From: Sorangium cellulosum So0157-2
Lineage (GTDB): Bacteria > Myxococcota_A > Polyangia > Polyangiales > Polyangiaceae
Direction: 5' to 3'
NCBI RefSeq assembly: GCF_000418325.1
Contig: NC_021658.1
Location: 13,496,501-13,560,500, forward strand
Length of the DNA: 64,000 nucleotides
The notes under the pieces are model-generated. The model was not told where the DNA came from. It searched no databases and worked only from the letters and a program-made list of their open reading frames with translations. Below are positions 8,331-16,175 of this stretch, in pieces. The position numbers were made by a program, and so were the translations under genes. How positions within the stretch are numbered: position 1 is the first letter of the stretch; each line of letters begins with the position of its first letter.

Positions 8331-9221
8331 TTACGCCGGGGGCCCGAGCAGCGCGGCGGCGAAGTCCAGGAACACCCGCACCCTCGGGATGGCGTGCCGC
8401 GGGCTCTGGTAGAGCGCGTGGATCGGGCGCTCGTCGGCGGCGAACGCGTCGAGCACGGTGACCAGCGCGCCCGACGCGAGCTCGGGCGCGATCATGAAGT
8501 CGAAGACCCAGGCCAGCCCGGCGCCGGCCACGGCCAGCGCCTTCAGGGCGTCGCCGTCGTTGACGCGGGGTGCGCCGGTCGGCTCGAAGCGGAGCGCCCC
8601 GCGCGGCGACCGGAGGCGCCAGGGCACGACGCGATCGTCGCGGAGGAACCCGAGGCAGCGGTGCTGCCGGAGATCCTCGGGCGTCTCCGGCGCCCCGCGC
8701 CGGCGCACGTACTCCGGCGAGGCGCACACCAGCATGCGCGTGACGCCGAGCCTCCGCGCCACGATCCCGGCGTCCTCCAGGCGGCCGATGCGCAGGCTGA
8801 CGTCGACGCCCTCGGCCGCCGGATCGATCACCGCGTCGCGCAGGCGGAGCTCGAGCTCGACGCGCGGGTGCTCGGCCAGGAAGCGGGGCAGGGCGGGCAC
8901 GAGCAGGAGCCGGCCGAGGACCGCGGGCGCCTCCACGCAGAGGCGCCCCTCGGGGACGCCGCGGGCGTGGGCGATCGACTGCTTCGCTGCCTGGAGCTCC
9001 TCCAGGATGCGCTGGCACCGCTCGAGGAAGTCGCGACCCTCCTCGCTGAGCCGCAGCGCGCGCGTGGTCCGGTGGAACAGCCGGACGCGGAGCTCGTCCT
9101 CGAGCTGGGCGATGCGCCGGCTCGCCGCCGACGCCGTGATGTGCAGCGACCGCGCCGCCCGGGTGATGCTCCCGAGCTCCGCGGCCCGCACGAAGGCCTC
9201 GATGTTCGCGAGGGAGTCCAC
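8331..9221 (-). CDS. LysR-family transcriptional regulator
   Basis: This 296-residue LysR-type regulator has a winged helix-turn-helix at residues 1-60 (LGSITRAARSLHITASAASRRIAQLEDEL, then LFHRTTRALRLSEEG). A periplasmic-binding-protein-like effector domain follows. It resembles the large group of LysR proteins that control a divergently transcribed neighbour, here the small membrane protein at 9408. The start is most likely the GTG at 9221, just before DSLANIEAFVRAAE. An in-frame ATG at 9275 would add 18 non-conserved residues. Confidence 0.87.
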   Translation of the reverse strand: MDSLANIEAFVRAAELGSITRAARSLHITASAASRRIAQLEDELRVRLFHRTTRALRLSEEGRDFLERCQRILEELQAAKQSIAHARGVPEGRLCVEAPAVLGRLLLVPALPRFLAEHPRVELELRLRDAVIDPAAEGVDVSLRIGRLEDAGIVARRLGVTRMLVCASPEYVRRRGAPETPEDLRQHRCLGFLRDDRVVPWRLRSPRGALRFEPTGAPRVNDGDALKALAVAGAGLAWVFDFMIAPELASGALVTVLDAFAADERPIHALYQSPRHAIPRVRVFLDFAAALLGPPA

Positions 9222-9407
9222 GTCGTCGACGCTACCACGCCGCGGAGCGGCCCTGGATTCGTGCGCGGCGCGCACGGGTGCTGTTCGCGGGATGCGATCG
9301 CCCCGCCGCCGCGCGGCCGGTATTCCCTGGCTCGTGCCGCTCGCGCCTCATCGGGTGAGGTGGGGCGCCCGCACGAACTCAGGCCTTCAAGGCGCGGAGC
9401 TTCATCC

Positions 9408-9962
9408 ATGCAGACCTCTCCGGACATCGCAGCAGCGCTCACGAGGAGGGCGGCGCTCGCCGGCGTCGCCGTCATGGCGGCGACCACGGTGCACCACGCG
9501 ATCGGCGCCGTGGTCTACGGCACTCCCTGGCGGCTTCACATCGCGTTCCTGAGCATCCCGACCGCCGCGGTGATCCTCGGCGCGCTCGCCCTCCACCGCC
9601 GCCGCGCCGGCGCGCCTTCCGGGCGCGCTGCCTTCTTCGTCCTCGCCGCGGTGCTGGCGCTCGTGCCGATCGCCTGGATCGGCGCGTACGAGGGCGTTTA
9701 CAACCACGTGCTCAAGAACGCGCTGTACTTCCTGGCGCCCGGGTCGCCGGTGCTCGCGCGCATGTTCCCGCCGCCGATGTACGAGGTGCCGGACAACGCG
9801 CTCTTCGAGATCACGGGGGTCCTCCAGGTCGTGCCCGCGTGGATCGCCGCCGCAGCGCTCGCGCGGCGCGCCCTCGGCCGGCGGGACGCGCGGCCAGGCG
9901 AAGCCGCGCGGCCGGGCGCGATCGAGCCGCCCGGCGCTCACAGGATGGGATCGATGCGGTAG
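9408..9962 (+). CDS. Four-helix integral membrane protein of unknown function
   Basis: This 184-residue protein has about four hydrophobic segments: residues 11-35, about 45-63, about 75-95 and about 140-158. The loop before the last helix contains Pro and aromatic residues (FPPPMYEVPDN). I do not recognise a family with confidence. It is divergent from the LysR gene and may be its target. The last 25 bases overlap the convergent lipoprotein gene, which is unusual but plausible in this compact region. Confidence 0.6.
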   Translation: MQTSPDIAAALTRRAALAGVAVMAATTVHHAIGAVVYGTPWRLHIAFLSIPTAAVILGALALHRRRAGAPSGRAAFFVLAAVLALVPIAWIGAYEGVYNHVLKNALYFLAPGSPVLARMFPPPMYEVPDNALFEITGVLQVVPAWIAAAALARRALGRRDARPGEAARPGAIEPPGAHRMGSMR

Positions 9963-11104
9963 ACGCGGCTCGACCGCAGATCGACGAAGTAGAGCTTGCC
10001 GTCCGGCCCGAAGGTGAATCCGGCGAGCGAGCCGGCCGGCAGGCCGGTGTCCAGGGTGCGGACCAGCCGTCCTGTCAGGTCGAAGGCATAGAATCGGCTG
10101 GTGGCGTGATCGGTGGCGTAGACGATGCCTTCGTGGACCTCGATCCCGCTCGGCGCCTCCAGCGTCCCCGGGGGGACGAGCTCGGTCAACGTGGCCCCGT
10201 CGACGTGCTTGCGCGCCCTGACCGGCTCTTGCCCGTCGAAGCTCGCGCCGGGCGTGCCGCTCGCGGTATCCAGCTTGAGCAGCCGGCCGTGACCGGTGTC
10301 GGCGACGTAGAGATGGCGGTCCTCGGCGCGATAGAAGACGTGGCTCGGCGCGTCGTCGGTGCCGAGCACCTCGCCGGCGGCATAGCGGAGGATCGCGCCG
10401 TCGGCGTGGTCGTCGTTCCCGGGGCCGTGATCGTGGGCGAAGTCGTACCGGTCGAGCGCGAGGTCGTGGCCGTTGAAGACCCAGTAGACGTTGCCCGCCT
10501 CGTGCGCGATGCCCTTGCAGAAGGGGCTGGAGTGGAGCATGTCGAGGTGCGACCCGAGGCCGTCGGGCGTCGATTTCGCGAAGACGGCGAGGTCCGACGA
10601 GAAGAGCGTCGGACCCATGAAGTCATTGCCGCCGTTGTCGTTGTCGCCGCAGACCCCGAACGTGCCTGCGTCGCCGAAGTCGATCGCCGGCGGCCGGTCC
10701 ATGAAGTGGGCTGCGGCCGGGTCGCGGAGGCGGATCGAGGCGCTGTCCGGCGCGCCGGGCCGCGTGACGATGATCACGCTGTCGTCCTGGCGGTTGACGA
10801 CCCAGAGCTCCTCGGGCCGCTCGGGGTTGAAGTCGAGATCGGTCGGCTCACGCTGCCTGTCCTGCTCGTGGACCAGCGCGAGCGCGACCGACGACGGACT
10901 GCCGTCCTTGACGCCGATCGGGGCTCCGGGCGGGAGCGCGACGCACTCGCCGCGCACCTGGTCGCACAGGGGCGTTTCGGGGGCGGGGGCGCAGTCCGGT
11001 GAGGCCTTGCAGAGCAGCGGCGGCTCCGGAGCGGCGCCCGGGTCCGCCCCGGAGCAGGCCGACAGGAGTCCCACGCTGACCAGGACGAGCACCCTTTGAA
11101 GCAT
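9938..11104 (-). CDS. Secreted lipoprotein with NHL/beta-propeller-like repeats
   Basis: This 388-residue protein has a lipoprotein signal ending at Cys17 (GLLSAC), so it is probably anchored in the outer or inner membrane facing the periplasm. After a short Cys-containing spacer (LLCKASPDCAPAPETPLCDQ) come repeated strands of the NHL/SMP-30 propeller type, for example PTDLDFNPERPEELWVVNR, LYVADTGHGRLLKLD and FTFGPDGKLYFVDLRSSRVYRID. An acidic and His-rich stretch (DFAHDHGPGNDDHADG) could bind metal. It is divergent from a sigma factor with a cysteine-rich tail, so metal response is a possible theme, but function is unknown. Confidence 0.75.
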   Translation of the reverse strand: MLQRVLVLVSVGLLSACSGADPGAAPEPPLLCKASPDCAPAPETPLCDQVRGECVALPPGAPIGVKDGSPSSVALALVHEQDRQREPTDLDFNPERPEELWVVNRQDDSVIIVTRPGAPDSASIRLRDPAAAHFMDRPPAIDFGDAGTFGVCGDNDNGGNDFMGPTLFSSDLAVFAKSTPDGLGSHLDMLHSSPFCKGIAHEAGNVYWVFNGHDLALDRYDFAHDHGPGNDDHADGAILRYAAGEVLGTDDAPSHVFYRAEDRHLYVADTGHGRLLKLDTASGTPGASFDGQEPVRARKHVDGATLTELVPPGTLEAPSGIEVHEGIVYATDHATSRFYAFDLTGRLVRTLDTGLPAGSLAGFTFGPDGKLYFVDLRSSRVYRIDPIL

Positions 11105-11160
11105 CGCGTCTGCCTCCCAGTTGACGGTGACGCGGACATTGTGACCCCGCCGGTCATGCT

Positions 11161-11190
11161 GGCCATCCCTTTCACGGTGGCCATCCCTTT
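11161..11190. promoter_or_regulatory. 12-bp direct repeat in the sigma/lipoprotein divergent region
   Basis: GGCCATCCCTTT occurs twice, at 11161-11172 and 11179-11190, with an 18-base period. This lies in the 230-base gap between the lipoprotein gene (minus) and the sigma-factor gene (plus). The spacing and position suggest a regulator site or paired promoter element. No regulator can be assigned from sequence. Confidence 0.4.
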
Positions 11191-11334
11191 ATGGCGTGGC
11201 TCCTTGTGTCGTGGCTCCCGGGGCCCTTGCGTCAGGTCGGGGCGGGGGCAGGCGGGGCGGCGGACATGGGAGCGGGGCTGCGGAAGCGGGGGCAGGGTGG
11301 CGGCAGGCGGGCTCCGAGGTTAGCCTCCTGCGTC

Positions 11335-12036
11335 ATGAGCGAGACCGAGCGAGCCCCGGAAGGCACCGAGCGTGCGAGGGAGGACGCCGAGCCCGCGAGC
11401 GCGGAGGGCGCCGCGCCTGGGAGCTCGGCCGATGTGGTCGCGACGCTGGTCGAGAGCCACCGGGAGTTCCTGCGATTCCTGGAGCGCAAGGTCGGCAACC
11501 GGGCGGTCGCCGAGGACATCCTGCAGGACGCGTTCGTGCGGGGCATCGGCCGCATCGACAGCCTGCGCAACGATGAGTCCGCCACGGCGTGGTTCTATCG
11601 GACCCTCCGGAATGCCGTGGTGGACCATTTCCGGCGCAAGGGGGCGTCGGAGCGGGCGATGGCCGCGCTGGCCGCCGAGCTCGACGAGGTGGCCGAGCCG
11701 CAGGTGGAGCAGCGCGCCGTGTGCCAGTGCGTCCGGGCGCTGGCCGGCACGCTGAAGCCCGAGTACGCCGCCGCGCTCCAGCGCGTGGAGGTCGACGGGC
11801 TCTCGGTCCAGGCGTTCGCCGAGGAGGCGTCGATCACCGCGAACAACGCGGCGGTGCGCCTGTTCCGCGCGCGCGAGGCGCTCCGCAAGCAGGTGGCCGC
11901 GTCGTGCGGGACCTGCGCCGATCACGGGTGCCTCGACTGCTCGTGCGGCCCGGTGCCGCCGAAAGCGGCGAAGGGCGAGCCGGAGCCGCGGCGAGGCTGC
12001 GGGCACGGGGCGGGGCACCGCGATCCGGTCGGGTGA
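11335..12036 (+). CDS. ECF sigma factor with cysteine-rich C-terminal tail (CorE-like)
   Basis: This 233-residue sigma-70-family protein has region 2 (residues about 32-102, including VAEDILQDAFVRG and TAWFYRTLRNAVVDHFRRKG) and region 4 (about 130-185, VRLFRAREALRKQ). A tail then carries Cys191, Cys194, Cys199, Cys202 and Cys204 in the pattern CxxC-x4-C-x2-CxC. Two more cysteines, 130 and 132, precede region 4. ECF sigma factors of the CorE group in Myxococcus carry a cysteine-rich tail that senses copper directly and they lack an anti-sigma factor. No anti-sigma gene is adjacent here either. Copper sensing is inferred by analogy. The ATG at 11335 is chosen because upstream sequence is non-conserved. 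Confidence 0.8.
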   Translation: MSETERAPEGTERAREDAEPASAEGAAPGSSADVVATLVESHREFLRFLERKVGNRAVAEDILQDAFVRGIGRIDSLRNDESATAWFYRTLRNAVVDHFRRKGASERAMAALAAELDEVAEPQVEQRAVCQCVRALAGTLKPEYAAALQRVEVDGLSVQAFAEEASITANNAAVRLFRAREALRKQVAASCGTCADHGCLDCSCGPVPPKAAKGEPEPRRGCGHGAGHRDPVG

Positions 12037-12054
12037 GGCGCCGGGCTCGAAGGC

Positions 12055-12079
12055 GCCGAGCAGCTCGCTGGGGCTCGGC
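12055..12079. terminator. Candidate stem-loop between convergent genes
   Basis: GCCGAGC at 12055-12061 can pair with GCTCGGC at 12073-12079. The hairpin lies between the convergent sigma-factor and HNH genes. It has no T-run, so it is weakly supported. Confidence 0.25.
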
Positions 12080-12144
12080 CTGTTCGGGCGCTCCGGGAAG
12101 GTGCGCGGCGCCCTCCAGCGGGGCGGCGGCGGAGGGCTGGATGT

Positions 12145-12447
12145 CTATCCGTTGTAGTAGGGATAATCCCCTGTGTCGCCGATGACGGTTCCGGAGCGGT
12201 ACCTTCCGCCCTCGTGCGCGGAGTAATGGCACGATTGACAGAGGATGACGCAGTTGTCCACGCTGCTCGTCCCGCCGAATCGGATGGGGCGTATGTGATG
12301 CGCCTGCGCCGCCTCGCCGTAGAAATGCGCTGATTTCCCGGTGCTGTCGATGCTGGCGATGTGCTCGCCGCAGCTCCCGCAGCGGAAATACTGCCGGTTC
12401 AGGGCGGATTGCTTGGTGGATTCGGAGAAGTCTTCGGGTCGTGACAT
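12145..12447 (-). CDS. HNH endonuclease-domain protein
   Basis: This 100-residue protein is essentially one HNH nuclease domain. Zinc ligands are Cys23/Cys26 (CGSC) and Cys70/Cys73 (CQSCH). The catalytic region is HHIRPIRFGG (His50, His51), Asn65 (VDNCVILC) and His74. Such small proteins occur as free nucleases, phage functions or toxin domains. There is no signal, no delivery domain and no obvious immunity gene, so the role is open. Its GC content and codon use look slightly less extreme than the neighbours, which may hint at mobility. Confidence 0.8.
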   Translation of the reverse strand: MSRPEDFSESTKQSALNRQYFRCGSCGEHIASIDSTGKSAHFYGEAAQAHHIRPIRFGGTSSVDNCVILCQSCHYSAHEGGRYRSGTVIGDTGDYPYYNG

Positions 12448-12709
12448 GTCGCGTGACTCCTATGCTTTCCCGGTGAGCGATCGGCCCTCCGCGCTGTAAG
12501 GCGATCCGAGACGCCGCCCCGTGTCGAGACGACGTGCCTCCGGCAGGGGGTGACCAGCAGGATAGGTCGGATCGCGTGACGAATCCGGGAAGCTGGCCGG
12601 AATTTACGAGGTGGGAGGCGGCTGCTCCGGCGCATGCGGGAGCTGCCGCAGGAGCCGGGCAAGCCGCCCGGAAATCCAGCATGGCTGCAACCACCCGAGA
12701 GATGACCCG

Positions 12710-13618
12710 ATGCCCTCAGTCACGCATGAAGCCCTGGTCGAGCTGTTCAAGAACCGCCCGAGGCTGGCCGCCGAGATGGTGCAAGACGCGCTCGGCCAGC
12801 CGGTCCCCGCCTTCACGGAGGCGCGCGTCGAGTCCTCGGACCTGGCGGAGGTCGTGCCCTCGGAGCGGCGGGCGGACGTCATCGTCGTGCTGCTGGCGAG
12901 CGAGCAGCAGCGGCCGGCGATGGCGATCGTGGTCGAGGTCCAGCTCGGCGTGGACCCGGACAAGCCGTACGTCTGGCCGGTGTACGTGACCCAGACGAGG
13001 GCGCGGCACCGCTGCCCGACGCGGCTGCTGGTGGTGACGATCGACGCGGCGATGGCGCGGTGGAGCGCGCGGCCGATCGACACGGGCCATCCTGGCTGGA
13101 CGCTGACGCCGCTGGTGCTCGGGCCCGAGGGCGTCCCGGTCGTCACGGACGCCGAGCAGGCGAAGGCGGCGCCGGAGGTGGTGGTGCTGTCGGCGATGGC
13201 GCACGGGGAGGGGGAGGCGGGGGAGGCGATCGGGGTGGCGTTCCTGGCGGCGGCAGCCGGGCTCGATGAGGAGCGCCGGGCCCTGTACGCGGACGTGGTG
13301 CTATCCTCGCTGAACGCAGCGGCGAGGCGGACGTTGGAGGCGATGATGAAGAGCGGATACCAGTATCAGAGCGAGTTCGCGCGTGGCTACGTGGCCAAGG
13401 GCAGGGAGGAGGGCCGGGAGGAAGGGGTGCGCGAGGGCACCCTGAAGACCAAGGCACACGACGTGCTCGCCGTGCTCGAGGCCCGCGGGCTGGAGGTCCC
13501 CGCCGACGTGCGGGAGCGCGTGCTCGCGAGCGCCGACATCGCCGAGCTGGACCGGTGGATCCGCCGCGCCGCGGTCGTCGGCGACGCCTGCGAGCTCCTC
13601 GCCACGAACGGCTCCTGA
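12710..13618 (+). CDS. Rpn-like PD-(D/E)XK nuclease-family protein
   Basis: This 302-residue protein resembles the Rpn/DUF4351-type nucleases that are abundant in myxobacterial and cyanobacterial genomes. The core has Asp56 in RADVIVVLL followed by the E-x-Q motif Glu76-Val-Gln78 (AIVVEVQL) and a Tyr/Arg-rich helix (PVYVTQTRARHRC), as expected for a PD-(D/E)XK fold. The C-terminal part has a charged Gly/Glu/Arg repeat (GREEGREEGVREG) and a helical end, also typical of the family. Such proteins have been linked to recombination and defence; nothing here specifies a role. The ATG at 12710 is chosen because homologous-looking sequence starts there. Confidence 0.7.
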   Translation: MPSVTHEALVELFKNRPRLAAEMVQDALGQPVPAFTEARVESSDLAEVVPSERRADVIVVLLASEQQRPAMAIVVEVQLGVDPDKPYVWPVYVTQTRARHRCPTRLLVVTIDAAMARWSARPIDTGHPGWTLTPLVLGPEGVPVVTDAEQAKAAPEVVVLSAMAHGEGEAGEAIGVAFLAAAAGLDEERRALYADVVLSSLNAAARRTLEAMMKSGYQYQSEFARGYVAKGREEGREEGVREGTLKTKAHDVLAVLEARGLEVPADVRERVLASADIAELDRWIRRAAVVGDACELLATNGS

Positions 13619-13734
13619 GCGCGCGGCCGCGCCCTGCCCACAGCCCAATCCCTCGCACGCCAGCGACGCTGAGACACCCGGCCTGGCCCCGCGGGGCACC
13701 GCGCCAGAGCAGGAGAACTCTGCCGGCGGTCCGC

Positions 13735-13749
13735 TCGCTCGAGGAGCGA
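13735..13749 (-). terminator. Short hairpin at the 3' end of the NRPS operon
   Basis: TCGCTC-GAG-GAGCGA forms a perfect 6-bp stem just after the stop codon of the last operon gene. It has no T-tract, so termination here is only a suggestion. Confidence 0.3.
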
Positions 13750-13752
13750 CGT

Positions 13753-14664
13753 CTACCGCGCCATGCCGACGGCGGCGGTGAGCATCTGCCGAAAACCGGG
13801 CGGAAGCATCGAGCACGCGTGCATCACCTTATCCATCCCGCCGAAATCTTCGATGTCCTGGGCCGTGATCTCGGGAAGGCCCGGATCCCGACCCGCCTCG
13901 AGCTGCGCGCGGTAGGTCATGAGCTTGTCGACGAGGCTCTCCGGGTACCACCAGAAGCTCAGCGAGATGCTCTTCTCGAGCGACGTGACGTAATGCCAAT
14001 GATCCCTCGGTAAATACAGGATGTCGCCAGGCCCCACGACCGTCTGCATCATCCTGGCCTCCGCGAGCCTGGGGTGCGTGGCGCGATCCCAGGCGTTGAG
14101 GAGAATCTCGCTCTTGACGTTCGTGCTGTCGGAGCTGGCGGTGCACATGCAGTCGTCATAGGCCGGCGGCACCAGCACGAACTGCTTCTTCCCGCATATC
14201 TGCACGAAGCAGTTCTCGTTGCGGAGAAATGGGATCTGGTAATAGTAATCCTTGTGGAAGTGCGCGATCGTCCCTGACGGCCCCACCCACAAGGCCACCG
14301 TGAGCTGGCGCGGCATCGGGACGTACGCTGGTACCTCGTAGTAGCCCGAAATCCCGCGGAAATCGCTCGCCTCGAGCTGATCTCCGTACGCGTCCGTCGC
14401 GTCGAGGCTGCGGAGATAGTCTCTCAGCCGGACGCGGCCGACCTTCTCCGCGCCCACGGGATCGGTGCTGAACGCGATCTCTTGCGAGCCGTACTTCTCG
14501 TCGAGCCAGTCGAAGCTCCACCGACGCGTCCACGAGGACGCGCCGCCCTCGATGACGACCGGGGTCTTGGTCTTGTAGTACGTCCGTCGAAACGCCTCGA
14601 CCGACAGCGACCCCACCCGTTCGATCTCGCTGACCTGGAGGCCCATGGCCGTTAGATTGAGCAT
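13753..14664 (-). CDS. Cupin-8/JmjC-type Fe(II)/2-oxoglutarate hydroxylase
   Basis: This 303-residue protein has the double-stranded beta-helix of the cupin-8/FIH-like hydroxylases. The iron site is visible as His137-Lys-Asp139 (AHFHKDYYYQ) and the distal His224 (DHWHYV). FVQICGKKQFVLVPP and SISLSFWWYP are family-typical strands, and GDILYLP fits the second half of the site. It probably oxidises an amino acid side chain, either free or tethered to an NRPS carrier domain, using Fe(II), O2 and 2-oxoglutarate. It is the last gene of the operon, 46 bases after the aminotransferase, with a strong AGGAG site. Its substrate in the peptide is unknown; Lys, Dab or another residue are options. Confidence 0.78.
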   Translation of the reverse strand: MLNLTAMGLQVSEIERVGSLSVEAFRRTYYKTKTPVVIEGGASSWTRRWSFDWLDEKYGSQEIAFSTDPVGAEKVGRVRLRDYLRSLDATDAYGDQLEASDFRGISGYYEVPAYVPMPRQLTVALWVGPSGTIAHFHKDYYYQIPFLRNENCFVQICGKKQFVLVPPAYDDCMCTASSDSTNVKSEILLNAWDRATHPRLAEARMMQTVVGPGDILYLPRDHWHYVTSLEKSISLSFWWYPESLVDKLMTYRAQLEAGRDPGLPEITAQDIEDFGGMDKVMHACSMLPPGFRQMLTAAVGMAR

Positions 14665-14710
14665 GTCGAGTTCTCCTTCTGAAGCGCGCCTTCCGGAGCG
14701 AGCCCCTCGG

Positions 14711-16165
14711 CTACGCGCAGGCGGCCGCGAGCGCCTGACCGAAGATCCTCGCCACCTCGTCGATCTGGGCGGCCGTGATGACGAGCGGCGGGAGGAACCG
14801 CATCACGCTGCCGTGGCGCCCGCCGCGCTCCACGATCAGCCCGCGCCGCAAGCACTCCTGCTGCACGCGCGCGGCGAGCTCCGGGTGGGCGGGGCGGGCC
14901 CCGAGCGCGTTCGGCACGGCCGCCGCGTCCACGAGCTCCACGCCGACCATCAGGCCGCGGCCGCGCACGTCGCCGATGCACGCGAACCGCTCGCCGAGCG
15001 CGGCGAGCTGCTGCATGAGCCGCGCGCCGAGCTCCGCGGCCGCGGCGTCGAGGCGCTCGGCGCGCAGGACCGCGAGCGTGGCCGACCCCGCCGCCATCGC
15101 GAGCTGATTGCCGCGGAACGTGCCCGCGTGCGCGCCCGGCCGCCAGGTGTCGAGGCGCTCGTGATACACCACCACCGAGAGCGGCAGCCCGCCGCCCAGC
15201 GCCTTCGACAGGACCACGGCGTCCGGCTCGATGCCGGCGTGCTCGAAGGCGAACATGCGCCCGGTGCGCCCGAAGCCCGACTGCACCTCGTCGAGGATCA
15301 ACGGGATATCGTAGCGCGTGGCCAGCCCCCGCAGCCCCTTCAGCCAGGTCGGGGGCGCCGGGATGACGCCCCCCTCGCCCTGCACGGCCTCGATGATGAT
15401 GGCAGCCGGCCTGGGCACGCCGCTCTCCGGGTCGGACAGCAGGTTCTCGATGTAAGCGAGCGAGGCCGCCACGCCGGCGTCGCCGCCGAGCCCGAACGGG
15501 CAGCGGTAGGCGTACGGATACGGCAGGAACTGGACGCCGTGCAGGCTGTGGCCGAGCGCCACCTTGGGGCCGAGATTGCCCATCAAGGTGAGCGCGCCCT
15601 GCGTCATGCCGTGATACGCGCCGTGGAACGCGAGCACCGTGCCGCGCCCGGTGGCGATCTTGGCCAGCTTCAGCGCGGCCTCGACGGCGTCCGCCCCGGT
15701 GGGGCCGCAGAACTGGATGCGCGCGTGGCGGGCGAAATCGGCCGGCAGCACGCCGAGCACGTCCTGCATGAAGCGGTCCTTCACGGGCGTCGTGAAATCG
15801 AGCCCGTGGAGCGGCAGTCCCGAGCGCAGGGTGCGCTCCATGACCTCGATCACCGCAGGGTGGTTGTGGCCGAGCGCCAGGGTGCCGGCCCCGGCCAGGC
15901 AGTCGATGAACACGCGCCCCTCGACGTCCTCCACATAGACGCCTTGCGCGCGGGCCAGCGCCAGCGGCAGGCGCCGCGGGTACGTGCGGGCGCTCGACTC
16001 CCGCTGCCGCTGCCGCTCGAGCAGCGGATGATCCCCGAGCTCGTACGGCGCGCGCCGCCGGTGGCGCTCGGCCAGCTCGGCGGCGAGGCCCGCGTGGAGG
16101 GTCGGTTTCAGCGCCACAGGCGCCTGGTCCAGGGCGGGCACGTTCGAAGCTGCAGATAGGCTCAT
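14711..16165 (-). CDS. L-2,4-diaminobutyrate aminotransferase (PvdH/Dat-like, class III PLP)
   Basis: This 484-residue class III aminotransferase closely fits the diaminobutyrate:2-oxoglutarate transaminase group. It shows TYPRRLPLALARAQGVYVED, DCLAGAGTLALGHNHP, the PLP-stacking region CGPTGADAVEAALKLA, LDEVQSGFGRTGRMF and the PLP lysine Lys321 in VLSKALGGGLP. These enzymes make L-2,4-diaminobutyrate from aspartate semialdehyde and glutamate. The operon contains an A domain with a Dab-type pocket, so this enzyme would supply that monomer. The ATG at 16165 has a GGGAG site and lies 10 bases after the terminal NRPS gene. The C-terminal end is complete. Confidence 0.92.
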   Translation of the reverse strand: MSLSAASNVPALDQAPVALKPTLHAGLAAELAERHRRRAPYELGDHPLLERQRQRESSARTYPRRLPLALARAQGVYVEDVEGRVFIDCLAGAGTLALGHNHPAVIEVMERTLRSGLPLHGLDFTTPVKDRFMQDVLGVLPADFARHARIQFCGPTGADAVEAALKLAKIATGRGTVLAFHGAYHGMTQGALTLMGNLGPKVALGHSLHGVQFLPYPYAYRCPFGLGGDAGVAASLAYIENLLSDPESGVPRPAAIIIEAVQGEGGVIPAPPTWLKGLRGLATRYDIPLILDEVQSGFGRTGRMFAFEHAGIEPDAVVLSKALGGGLPLSVVVYHERLDTWRPGAHAGTFRGNQLAMAAGSATLAVLRAERLDAAAAELGARLMQQLAALGERFACIGDVRGRGLMVGVELVDAAAVPNALGARPAHPELAARVQQECLRRGLIVERGGRHGSVMRFLPPLVITAAQIDEVARIFGQALAAACA

Positions 16166-16175
16166 CGGGTACTCC

